NCBI GenBank assembly: GCA_947179155.2
Contig: OX359285.1
Location: 10,894,010-10,958,009, forward strand
DNA: 64,000 nucleotides
From: Hedera helix
Taxonomy: Eukaryota; Streptophyta; Magnoliopsida; Apiales; Araliaceae
Direction: 5' to 3'
Position numbers and translations under genes: made by a program
In this document: one piece after another, positions 46,899 to 58,593 of the stretch
Layout: each line of letters begins with the position of its first letter
Position numbering within the stretch: the first letter of the stretch is position 1
The notes under the pieces: generated by a model
Seen by the model: only the letters and a program-made list of their open reading frames with translations
Databases searched by the model: none
What the model was told of the DNA's origin: nothing

Positions 46899-48560
46899 AA
46901 AATGTAGCAGGGGCATTCGTTAAACCAAACGACATTACAAGGAATTCATAAGAACCATACCTCATTATATAAGCTATTTTAGCCTCATTACCAGTAGCAA
47001 TCCTCACTTGCTAATACCCCGATCTCAACTCCAGCTTTATAAAGTACTTGGCCGATGACAAATGATCAATCAAATTAGCGACATTAGGAATATAGTACCT
47101 ATTTTTGCCAGTAACTTGATTTAATGCCCTGTAGTCCACGCACATTCGCATTGAGCCATTTTACTTTATTTGAAACAACATAGGAGCACCATAAGGAGCA
47201 TTGGAGAGTTACAAAAAACCCGAAAACAGTAATTCTGTTAATTTTTTTTGTAACTCGACCAACTTTGAAGGTGACATCTAATAAGAGGCTTGGCTAGGGG
47301 GTTTTGCACCCAGCTCCAATTTTATCTTTTGTTCAACAACACTCCTCGAAGGAAGGGTCTTTGGGAGTTCTGGAAGCATCACATTCTTGAACTCCTCTAG
47401 TAAATCCCTAACCACATATGACACCTCTTTGACTTTACTTGGCTTGATCTCAGTTAAAGCGCACAGGTAAGTCTCCTCACCATATTTTAGCCCAAATTCC
47501 AATGGCATCACAAGCAACAAACCAACCTTCTATTTCCCTTCCTTCTTCTCTAAATTTAGGTATACAATATTTATAAAACCCGACATTTTCTCATCCGTGA
47601 TCATCAAACCACCCAAATAAGGCATTACTATGCATTTTATCGTAATAAAAAAAAATCAATTCCTAAGATGAGATAAAAATCATCCAAAGGAACAACCATA
47701 AGACTCCATTTTTCTTCCCATGGACCAACCTTCAAATCCATCACCGTTGTTCCACAAATAGGTTAGGCCTCCAAATTTACAACCTTGATTTTATTTGCAT
47801 TCTAACACAAGTCTAACTTTAGATTGTCCACCTCCCTTTTTACAATGAAATTGTTGGTAGCACCAGCATCTACCATAGCTAGCATTTCCTTTCCGTTGAT
47901 GATTGTCTTCACGAACATCAATCCACGCAGAGTAAGGGTCTTTGCCTTTTGGGTTTGTAAAGCACCCAACAGTTGTAGGGGTTTCATTCTAGGACCATCT
48001 GATGTTCTTTCACTATCATTCGAGTCATTAGCAACCAGAGAATTCACTTTCTCATGTTTGGAAATTCCTTCATTTAATGGGGGCCACCACACAGGAAGCA
48101 ACCCTTGTTCTTGTCCTTGGATTGTCCATCACTTTTGGGCTTCGATTGGTTATCTCCACCCTTATTGTATTTCTTGTCCTTCTCACCATCCTTAGAACCG
48201 ACCTTATTCTTCTTACCTATTAGCTTCTTTTACCATTAGCATCGTCGGGATAAGAATATTTATAGTCTACAAGACTATTTGCTGCTGTAATTGCTATAGG
48301 CAAGTCTTTGACACCCTACCTATGCAATTCAGTCTGCGCCCACTATTGCATACCCGACAAGAAATTGAATAATTTATCTTCTTTAGACATGTTCTTGATG
48401 TCCAACATCAACGAACTGAACTCCTTCACATAGTCCCAAACAAATTCAGTTTGTTTTAACTACTTCAAGTAGTCTCTCGCAAGCCATGAAATGTTTAGGG
48501 GTAGAAATTGATCCTTCAGTTCCTTTTTAAGAACTTCCCATGTTTGGATCTTTGGCCTAC
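46899..48560 (-). pseudogene. Chromovirus piece 3: gag, protease, RT N-terminus
   Basis: From 48560 leftward on the minus strand: gag core (WEVLKKELKDQFLP, YVKEFSSLMLDIKNMSKEDK, LFNFLSG); a zinc knuckle GCFLCGGPH whose last Cys is lost (MKEF); a protease with VDAGATNNFI at the active site (near 47860); a linker (DLLEEFKNVMLPELPKTLPS, 47520-47278); and RT (YYIPNVANLIDHLSSAKYF, then YEFLVMSFGLTNAPATFCN) up to the copia LTR border. Multiple stops occur (in LK-stop-LKQT, Q-stop-WAQ, GY-stop-QVR). The gag N-terminus, primer site and 5' LTR are cut off by element D at 48561. Confidence 0.85.
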
Positions 48561-49256
48561 TGTTATGCTTAAATTTATAAAAGTACTTGCAAGTATACAA
48601 ATCTATTGTAAAATAGTTTTATGCCAAGTATGAGATCGATCCCACGAGAATTATTGAAAAACTAATTAAATCTGAATTATATTTAATCCTGATATAGCTA
48701 ACGAAAAATGATTGCTGAATTAATTATGTGAGGACCCGAAATTTTAAGATTTCTTTAATAAAATTAAATGAGAATTTAATTGATAAAATTATCAAGGTTG
48801 TTAAATTAATTATTATTATTTTATGTGATTTAATGTATGGGATGAGATTTAATTAGTAAATTAAATCTGTACAGAGATCATGATGAATGGTATGGAATTA
48901 AAGAAATTGAAAAGCTAATAAATGGCTTAAAAATAATTTATTAAGAATAAGAGAAATTTCATGTAAATGTACAATAAATTGTACAATTAAATTATTATGG
49001 AAGTACAGAAATTATGTTTTAAATGAGGTTATATGGAAATGTAAGAAATATGAATTATAAATGTATATATATGTGTTTATGCTTAATTGTTATAATTATA
49101 AATTGTTATTAATTATGAAAATTAAGGGATTAATAATTAAATTAATCCGAAAAATTTATGAAAAGTTAAGGAGAAATTTGGTAAAGATGTAATTATTGAT
49201 TTTAAATTAATTATGAATTATGGAGGAAGTTTAGAAATTAGTTGAGAAGAAATGTA

Positions 49257-49497
49257 ATTATATAAATTATATAATAATAATTATATAATTTATATAAGGA
49301 AATTAAAATGTTGTATGAAGGAAATAATAATTATATAAATTATATAAGAATAATTATATAATTTATATAAGAGAATTAAATTAATTAAGGGTGGAAGAAA
49401 ATTTTATAAATTGTATTTTTGTAAAATGGAAATTTTTTAAAAAAGGAATAATGTAATTATATAAATTATATAATATTAAATTATATAATTTATATAA
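49257..49497. repeat. Three near-perfect A/T palindromes of about 40 bp
   Basis: At 49257-49297, 49331-49370 and 49455-49497 the word TTATATAAATTATATAA is followed after 3-6 bases by its reverse complement. Stems are 17-19 bp. Spacing between centres is about 74 and 125 bp. Confidence 0.85.
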
Positions 49498-50439
49498 GGA
49501 ATGTTAATGTGAATATTAAAGAAATTGAATAATAAATAAGGAAAAGAAATGTTTTAAGTTATTAAAAATTATATTTATGTATAATGGAATTATTATGACT
49601 TTTATGAAAGATAATATTTCGAAAACGTGAACATGTTAATGTAACATGTTGTCCAAGTAACGGAGTGAAAAATTATGAAAAATAAATTTTATAAGTTATA
49701 TGAATTATTTTATGATTTTTGGAGGTATAAATTACCTCAAATAATTACATGCATGACATTATACGTGTACAAAATTTGTCATGTAAAGTACCCAAAAAGG
49801 GTGTTAATAATATTTATAAATCATGTTATGATTTTTGGTGAATTAAAATAAATATTTTATGTACATTACATAAAATATTTATTACACGAAATAATTATGT
49901 AATGCATTAAAAAGTAAAATTTGAATGTTATTTTTGGAAAATTCTAGAAATTTCACGTTTGATTGGCATGCAAAGTCGGTGGCTTAGTCGATGGGTAAAT
50001 TTTTTATTCAAGTTGGCTAAGTAGTTGAGGGATATATATATATATATATGGAAGGAAAAAGAAATAAAAGGGAAAAGAAAGAAAACAAAACTCTCTCTCT
50101 CAATTGTTGCACCATCCGAGCACCACCACTGAGCTACTACCGAAAAACATCAAGGATGAAAATATTTGTGCCATCAAGGAAGGTTGATAAGCTTAAAAGA
50201 TGGAATTTCAAGTTATGGAAGGTATAAAAACTATTTATTTTGAGTTATATTTCAATAATTTAGTGTTCAAATAATTTGTTGGAAAATTAGTAATTAATTA
50301 AGAAAATTATTCCAAATAATTTTAGGATGTATATCTATGAATTTTATGATTTTTGGAGTAGTTTTGTGTGAAAAAATTGGAGCAAAAATGGAATTATATT
50401 GTTAAGTTGGTGCACTGTTCCGCGAGAAAAACTGAAGAA

Positions 50440-50890
50440 GATAAGAGCAGGCCGCGCATTGCGCGGCCATATTTCGCTGAGGCGCGCCCAAAACGACGTC
50501 TTTTTGGGGCGTGTGGGAGTAAGGGCCGCGCCATGCGTGAGGGTCAAAGAAACGGCTATGAAACGACGCCGTTTTGACGTCGGCAGAAACAGTCGCCGCG
50601 CATTGCGCGGGCGACCGGCACGGCTGGAAATTACCAGCGTGCCCTTGATCTTTTACGATAATAACCGCTGTGTCCTTGGATCGTCGAAACTACGAAAATG
50701 CCCTGGACTTTCCAGTAAATCCCGGTTATGTCCTTAACGTTGCTAAAGTTACGAAAATGCCCCCGGCCTTTTCAGGAAATGCCGGATGGATCCCTTAGGG
50801 CGCGAAAATTACGGATAAGCCCCTGAGCTTTTCTGTTAATGCCGGTCATGTCCCTAAAGCTGCGGAAATTACGAAAATGCCCCCAGAAAG
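50440..50890. promoter_or_regulatory. CpG-rich cassette in the Tekay-like solo LTR
   Basis: Contains CCGCGCATTGCGCGG (about 50449), AAAACGACGTC, GCCGCGCCATGCG, AAACGACGCCGTTTTGACGTC and CGCCGCGCATTGCGCGGG (about 50593). Four degenerate units of 60-70 bp built on TTACGAAAATGCCC follow (50640-50880). The G+C content contrasts strongly with the rest of the LTR. Function is inferred only. Confidence 0.5.
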
Positions 50891-53327
50891 TGATTTTAAT
50901 GAAATAAATGTTTAAAAATTGTTTAAAAATCATAGAAAATTATATAAAAATACTAAAAATATAGAAATAATATTTGGGCATTAAATTTAATGTTTTTGTA
51001 AAAATATTAAATTTTGGAGGTTAATATTTAAATATTTTAAATATTAATATATTAAGTTTAAAAGCTAGAAAATGATTAAATGAAAATCCGGACAACCAGA
51101 TATGCTAAATTTTATCCGATGAGCCGGGTTGTCCGTATTGAAGATGTTTGATAGTAAGTTAAATAAATATTTTATGGAACAAGGTTAATATAATTAACCG
51201 TATAAATTGAAAATTAGTCCGGAGAAGATATTAATTAAATAAATTAATATCATAAAGAGATACGTAATTATCATTTGATTATTTTATGATCATAGGTTGA
51301 TCGAGTAAAGATTTTGAGCTATTAATTGGACGTCAGGCAAGTTCTTCAGTCCTTTAATGTTAAATGTTGACTGTTATAATATGATAATACTTGTTTAAAG
51401 GCATGAAAATTATGTGTTATGTGATCTGTGGCGGATATGACAACTCTGCGTACTCTGTGCAATGATGTGATATATATTGCTATAGTAGAAGCACAAGCAC
51501 GTGATGTATGACACACACCAAACATGTTAAGGTATGTGCTACGTGAAGCATAAACTGTTGAACTTGCTGAACCGTTGTGCTCATTACTTGCTTAATAAAC
51601 ATTTTTGCAGGAAAGAAATGAAATTTCAAGAATATCGGATTAATTGTTAGAGATGAATTGTCTAGAAGGTGGGAAACGTTTTGTTATATTTTCCATTCAA
51701 TGTGGATACATGTGTTAAGTTTATAATGATGTTTCATATGTACATATATGTCGAATCCAGACAGGATAAGTAAAGTTAAATTTTGAACTGTGTTTGATCA
51801 GGATAATTGCTACGATAGAAATTATTATTTGTTTGATTACGAATGACGCAATAAGGAATATTTGTATGAAAATAAATAACAGTAAATTTGAATGCCGAGC
51901 TTTATGATACACGTAATAGAAAGAAAAAAGTAAAAGTTGCGATCTAGGGACTAGGATCCAGATGTAAGGATTTTAAATATCCAAATATTTTAATACAATG
52001 ATTGAATGGAGAAGAGGAGTAAAAAGAAAAATTTATATCGAAAAATTCGGTAATTGATGATTTTAAATCAGTTAATGGATTAAAGAAGGTGAGTAAAGAT
52101 TTATTAACGAACCGAAATTTGGACGTAAGATAAATAATGTGTAATAAATACACAATTTAAGGTAATAAAGAGGGTCGAATTTCGGGGTCGTTACAAATTA
52201 AAACAAAAAACTAAATTAACAATACTAATTAAATAACTAATTCAATGGATGGAAAGTTTTGAGGTTCAAAATTCATAATATTAACTCTATTTGCTTAACA
52301 ATTCATAATTAATTCCTTTAATTTGGAGTAATAATTTAAAAATCAATTCAATACTTTCTCAAGATTTTATATATATATATATATATATTGTAAATTCTTA
52401 ATTTTCAAGGTTAAATGTATAAGATCAATGTATTATATGTATCCATTATTTTAAAAAATAGATAATCTAAGTTCTTAATTAAAACTTTAAAATACAACAC
52501 AGATTAAATTAAATTAATCGTAACTATTCAAAATACATGATATTATAAATGAAATCATTCAATTAAACTGAATCAAATAAATAAGAATTATTAATATTAA
52601 AACCACTTTAGAAATTAATAATGAATTTAAGCCATACATAATTAATATTGTTTCATCCTACACCTCAGAACTTAGTTTAGCAGTACATTATTAAAATAAG
52701 AGTAAAGTTTAAATAATAAACCGACATGATGTTTATATGCTCTGTTTCTGTTCCTGCGTTGCACTGCTACTACTTTGATTCCCACGAACTGCTCTGATCT
52801 GTTTTTCTTTGGGTCACAGTTAAATTGATGCGCTTCTACTGTTACTGCGTTGTCGCTCCATTTCGTGCTTGGATCTGCTACAAGCTGCTGCTCGAATTGC
52901 TTCACTGCGATGCCGCTGCTGCTGTTTTCCTTGGACTTCTGTGATGTGTAGCTACTGCGAATGATGTTCCTTTTATAAGGTTGTTGCTTAAGTGACGTGA
53001 ACTGCTGCTCTTTTTTTTTTGTTCTTGATCAATTTTTACTTTGGCTTTATCTCTTAGTTTTCTTTGCTTAATCTTAACTTTTCCATGTTGCAACCATATA
53101 ATAGAATACTACTACAATCCTAACTCCTTGAAATGTTAGAACTCAAGTGGGTCCCAATACATGAGTCTCTTTTTATTTTCTTGGACTTGAACTTGAATCC
53201 CATTTAGGCTTTTAAAATTTCACAGCACCTATTCAATAAAATGAATCAATTAATATAATATCAATTTAAAATTTGACTAATAAATCTATTTTTCGAGGAA
53301 ATAAATATGTATAAAATATGCTCATCA

Positions 53328-54774
53328 AAAAAAGCACTTTCATCCTATCAAAAATACTTGATCTTTATTCAAGACACCATCATTCATAAAATTAATTTCA
53401 CCAAATGTATGTATATGTATGTGATGTAACTCTTAGTATGAATTTTAACCATGAAAATCAAACAAATTCATTTTTTATCCTTATTTTTATTCTTAACTTA
53501 TGCAATATTTATTTTTCTTAGGTTTTTCAGAGTTACTCATGTAACGAGCGTTTGACCAATGACTCTCAAACCAGTTGGCTTTAGGACACTAGATGTAAAG
53601 ACACCCGTAAAGGCTTAACAAAGGCCACAAAAATCGACTAGTCAAGCTGCTTATATCCATCATACTTTTTAGTGTGATTTTTTTATTCAATGGACATTGA
53701 AACAATATTTATATTTATTTATTTTTCAACTCTTTTTTTCCTTTTCTTAGAACTAGTGCGTTTTACGCTCTATCTCGTCACATTATTATTTTTTTCTCTT
53801 TTTTTTTGTTAAGATTGTTTGACTCCTAATTTATATCCAACAATTAAGAATTAGTGCGAACGTGAAGTGCAAAAATGTATATGAATTTTAATTTTATTCA
53901 AGATAGCGTTAAAAACTAAGATTTTGTATCTTATCAAAGGTTTAAGAGTTTTAAATCTTTTAATTTTACTAATATTTTTAATCCATGAACACTTATTAGA
54001 ATTAATTCAAGTCATAAAAAGCCAAACAATTTTTTTTAATTTTTTAATTTTTTAATTTTTTAATTTTTTAATTTTTAATTTTTTTAATTTTTTAATTTTT
54101 TAATTTTTTTAGTTTCCTAAAAAGAAGAAAAATAAAAATTTAATAACAAAAAGACAAAACTAACAAAAATGTAAAACTTTCCCCATACCTAAATCATGTA
54201 TTGTCCTCAATATTTTCTTACATACTAAAAAAATGCACATGCATAAATTCACATATAAAGGAAATACATGACAAAATCAAATAGTAAGGAAAGAGCACAC
54301 CTGGATGGTTTTGAGCTGCATTCTAAAAATCATAAACATGTTAGAATAACATTAGTACTCACAAAGAATAACCTAAATTCAAATGACACAGGCTACATGA
54401 TACTTTTTTTTTGAAGTAACTAAATAATACGAACACACTAAAAATAACCTACATTAGACAATTAATAAAATATGGTGAAAAAGAAAACAAATGAACATAT
54501 CTATGAATTTTATAAAAGTTAGAAAACAGGTGATGATAATAGGGTGATGCAAAGAGGAAAGTCTATGTGAACTTTTTATGAATTTCAGGAGGTTTAGGCA
54601 ATTGAAAATTGTCAAAATTTTCATCACAATTATGTTTAGCATCGACCAAAAAAAAAATTTCACTTACATTTTCAAAACATGAAAGAATTGGTTCAAATGT
54701 ATGTTCACATGTTGTTAACTCTTGTACAGTGGATCTCAACAACTTATTAACCTTATCAAGTATTCAGACTCATC
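53328..54774 (-). other. 3' noncoding region of element D
   Basis: Shares the 53518-53618 sector and the AGTGCGTTTTACGCTCTATC motif (53755-53777) with elements A and C. It contains an (AATTTTTT)n tract at about 54029-54110. No RT, RNase H or integrase codons were recognised here, although pol should lie on the minus strand between this region and the protease. Confidence 0.7.
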
Positions 54775-55654
54775 CTAATTTTGGTCAAGATGATTTAAGA
54801 AAAAGCATATTGGATCACACACAACCATAAGTTTATTTTTATTCATCACTTGAGTGATAGACAACTCTTGGATCATGGGTTGGAGTGTCAATTCTAAAAG
54901 AGGTATGGATTCAAAACGTGGGAGAAGTTCAATTTTATCTTTCCATTTGGCAATAGTCATTAATGGGGCAGATTCTAACAAAGAGTTTACCTCACTGATT
55001 ACAACATTATCATTAAAATCCATGCCAAAAATGAGCTAAACATCTTTCTAACAGATCATCGTCGACAACACTCTCAATAACACTTTCCTTACGTAAGTCA
55101 TTGTGATCAGGAAATTGTTGACAAACATGGAACGCATTGAGTTCTACAGTCATATTTCCAAAAGAATGTTTCATAATCTCATTGCGACAATTGATTAACA
55201 CATTAGAGGTGGCCAAGAAAGGTCGTCCTAAAAGAACAGGAATTTGCGCATTGACATTCTCCACAAGCTGAGTATCTATGATAATAAAGTCCATGGGAAA
55301 GTAAAACTTATCAACCTTGATCAAAACATGCTCTATGGTACCCTTAGGAACCTTGACAGACCTATCAACTAACTGAAGTTTCACAGGGGTGGGTCTAAGT
55401 TCTCTTAATCCTAATTACACATACACAAAATATGGCCATAAATTAACACTCGCACCTAAATTAAGTAAGGCCCTATCAATCGCATGGTCACCTATAACAC
55501 AAGAAATGGTAGGACATTTAGAATCCTTATATTTGACAGGTGTTTTCATTTGGATTATGGAACTAACTTGTTCAGTTAAACATGCTGTTTTAGGGACATT
55601 TATTTTTCTTTTCACTATACATAGATCTTTTAAGAATTTAGCAAGAGAGGGCAC
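54775..55654 (-). pseudogene. Element D protease region
   Basis: Minus-strand Athila/Tat-type protease in overlapping frames: CVIGDHAIDRALLNLGASVNLWP (55500-55415), then LQLVDRSVKVPKGTIEHVLIKVDKFYFPMDFIIID and IPVLLGRPFLATSNVLINCR (55384-55013). The active-site Asp of DLGAS is Asn here (NLGAS), so the enzyme would be inactive. A frameshift lies near 55390-55415. The tail (LLPRFESIPLLELTLQP) is the start of the linker to RT, but it ends in unrelated A/T-rich sequence and RT is missing. Confidence 0.8.
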
Positions 55655-55659
55655 TTTCT

Positions 55660-57240
55660 AAGTATCATCAAGGAATGGAATGTTTATGCAAATTTTCTTA
55701 AACACTTCTAGAATATCACTATATTGTGTGCCTTCTTTATTGGGTCAAGTCTATGTAGAAAATGAGCCTTAGGGACATAGGGTACAGTATGTGTATCAGG
55801 CTCTTTTGTTTACTTAGGAATAGGTTTCTCTTCTATTTTTTTCTCACTAGACCCATTTGCATGATTATCTTTTTTTCGACCAGACCTAAGGGTAGTAATG
55901 AACTTCACTTCCTCAAGACTCCTATCATGATTGGTAACTTCATAATGGCCTTTGGGGTTTGGAACTGGTTGACCAGGAAACTTCCCTTTCTATCTCTCTC
56001 TCCTATAACGGTGGCTAATTGACCCACTTAAGTTTCAAGCTTCAAGATAAACTGTTAGGTACTTTACATAAATTATTGGGAAGTTTGTAAAAATTGTTGC
56101 AAAGTATCCTCTATGGATGGTTTCCTTTGAGGGGTATCAAATTAAGGGTTGGACTGAAAACCTAGAGGATGTGATGTATTAGGAGCTATAAATTATTGTC
56201 CTCCATAATTCACTGGAGGTTGGCTTTGCATCAAAGATAAATTTGGGTGATTCTTCTAATAAGGGTTGTATGTGGTGGAAAATGGGTTATCAGATGATCT
56301 CACATAAGAATTCAGGGCATTTGCTTGATTCTCCCATAAGAATTCAGAGCATTTGCTTGATTATCATAGCTTTCTAGAGAGGTATTAGGTGGATTGACAA
56401 ATGAAGCACACCCCTCATTCTTATCATTCATTGCGGAATTCATAATTTGACTCAAGGCTAAGGCTTCCACCTTCCTAGTAAGGTTCCCTAAGGAATTTTT
56501 CACAAGAAAAATCGTCTTTTACCTCATATAACCCCCCAGTCGTAGACTTCTCTATCTCATTAGAAAAATCCCATTGCTAAGAATTTTCGGACAAAGTTTT
56601 AAGGAATTGTTAGACATTAGTGCTACTTAAATTCAAAAAATTTCCTTTATTCATAAACTCAATCATATAACAATTTGACATGGTCAAAGCATTATAAAAA
56701 TATTATACGAGTCTCCAAAGTTCGAAACCATGGTGGAGACACCTTAAAAGTAAGATCTTAAATCTCTCCTAACACATATAAAATTGTTCACCCTCAATTT
56801 GACGAAAATCAACAATTTCTCTTCTAAGAGTACTTATTTTAGACATTGGAAAAAAGTTTGACAAAATTTACTAACTAATTGGTGCCAACTACTGATTGAG
56901 TTTGAAGGAAGTGAGCTCAACCATGCCTTAGCCCTATCTTGTAGAAAGAATGGAAATAGACGAAGCTTCGCAAATTTGTTTGAAAATTTTTAAAATCGAA
57001 AGGTTGTGCAAATATCTAGGAATTCTTTCACATGCATAGAAGGGTCCTCTCTATTTAACCCATGAAATGATGGAATAAGCTATATTACACTAGGTTTAAG
57101 CTCAAAATGTGTCACTCAAGTTTGTGGCAACACGAAGCACGAAAGGTGATTAGGTGTGATTGGTAAAAAGTATTACCTAAGTGATCTATCCTTACGTGCG
57201 AAAGGTTCCCTTACTTCATTGTCAACATTGTCATCAGCCA
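55660..57240 (-). pseudogene. Element D gag, degraded
   Basis: Starts at about 57240 with MADDNVDNEVREPFARKDRS. The gag core is recognisable on the minus strand: DPSMHVKEFLDIC, FPFFLQDRAKAWLSSLPSNS, FFPMSKISTLRREIVDF, ERFKILLLRCLHHG, YFYNAL. Stops interrupt it (after DRSLR, before KFSNK and elsewhere). The C-terminal part contains a tandem duplication of about 31 bp at 56304-56365. The zinc knuckle is not recognised. The sequence is of the Athila/Tat type. Confidence 0.75.
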
Positions 57241-57612
57241 TTTTAAATGCAAAATTATTTTTCCTAATTATGTGGCAAATAAGCACACAAAAACAAATAA
57301 GAGAAAATAATAAATAAATAAAACTATTTCTAAGGTCAACCTAAATAAAATCTAGATAGCTCATAACTGTTCCAAGTTTCTCTTTAAGGTCCTCCAAATT
57401 TAAAATTAATCTGACCACTAGCTAGGTAAGTGTAAGAATGGGGGAGTCTCTCCGTAGATACGATGACTAATAAAGTAATCACGTATTCTTTAGACGTTTA
57501 CCTTTCAAACCACTTGCTTAAACATCAGTAGTTTGATTAACTTAAAATTCAGACTCCTCTTAGAGTCGCTCATCCTAATTGAGCTCGAGAGTCCTAAGGG
57601 CCAACGTCTACT
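57241..57612 (-). other. Leader region of element D
   Basis: Noncoding sequence upstream of the gag start. A primer site and a 5' LTR are expected farther right but are not found; the sequence changes abruptly to Tekay-like LTR text near 57613, so the 5' end of element D appears lost. Confidence 0.55.
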
Positions 57613-58520
57613 TGTGAAAGATTTATTAAGAAAATAAATTTCAATTGAGAAGTAAAGGTGGGTATATAGATACATATATACCTAAAGTTGTGCTATTTAG
57701 CAAAACAAGAAGATGAGTAAAGTAATTTAATGCTCAACAAAACTAATAAAATAATTAGTTTTAATATGGGAGCAAGAAAGAAAGTCGTGTAATATAATTA
57801 ATTGGGTTAATTATATAATAATGAGTTAAAGTTATGTTAATAAGAAGAAAAAGATATAAATATTGTCTAGGATGGCAATATTAAGAAATTAACATAATTA
57901 TCAAGTTGTAGTGTAGAGTCCAATAATGGAATAAAATAAGCCCAATATTTTAATTGTGATATGTCTTGTTGGTAATTATAAAGAGGTCCAAATATATTTA
58001 TGGTTGAAGTCTCATGAAGAGTCCATGTAATTTAATTATATGCTAGTGGACTAGCCCAAGAGAATTATGTGAGAGTCCAAACTTTAATTAAAGGCAAGAC
58101 TTGTAGACAAATTAAATTGGCACAACCTTATTATATAAGGGATCCAATGAATTAAATGTGTGGGCTACTTGCAAGATTTGTAGGATGGCCCAATCAATTA
58201 ATATAGTAAGCCCAAATAAGTGAGTCCAATGATTTAAATAACAAGCCTAAATCTTTGATACTTGTAAGTATTGTAAGTAAGTGTTAAGTGATCCAATAGA
58301 ATTTAATGGAAAGCCCAAGGTAAGTTGATTTAATGGTCTAATCCTTTAGTCCAATTGATGGTCAAATGTTGGGTCAAAGTGTTTGTTATATATAAGAATT
58401 AACCAAAATTAGGTTGGTAATATAACCATATGTCTTATGGAGAGATGAGAGTTAATCATGCTTGAGTTAATGAGTATAAATATAGCTATGCAATCTATAT
58501 GTTATGAAATTGCAAGTATA

Positions 58521-58593
<73 letters not shown>

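Larger units (their letters stand above)
48727..52195 (+). mobile_element. Tekay/Del-like solo LTR, 3469 bp, TSD AATTA
   Basis: Starts TGTGAGGACCCGAAATTT and ends GGGGTCGTTACA, flanked by AATTA at 48722-48726 and 52196-52200. CTTGCTGAACCGTTGTGCTC near 51567 gives plus orientation. It contains three near-perfect A/T hairpins (49257-49497) and a C+G-rich cassette (50440-50890). No protein is encoded. Confidence 0.9.
48561..53327 (-). mobile_element. 3' LTR of Athila-like element D, interrupted by a solo LTR
   Basis: Starts TGTTATGCTTAAATTT and ends TATGCTCATCA. It aligns with the solo LTR at 3651-4937. Without the insert it is about 1.3 kb. A minus-strand TATA-like TTATAAAAGG lies at about 52969-52978. 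The left flank is chromovirus gag. The remaining copy of this element's LTR (5' side) is not visible in the window. Confidence 0.83.

Noticed and set aside
49257..49497. Possible CRISPR-like repeat-spacer array
   Set aside because: Repeats are A/T palindromes with unequal spacing in a plant LTR; there is no prokaryotic context.
52672..53093. Two minus-strand frames in the D LTR
   Set aside because: They lie in LTR sequence shared with the solo copy at 4300-4700, where the frames are not kept.
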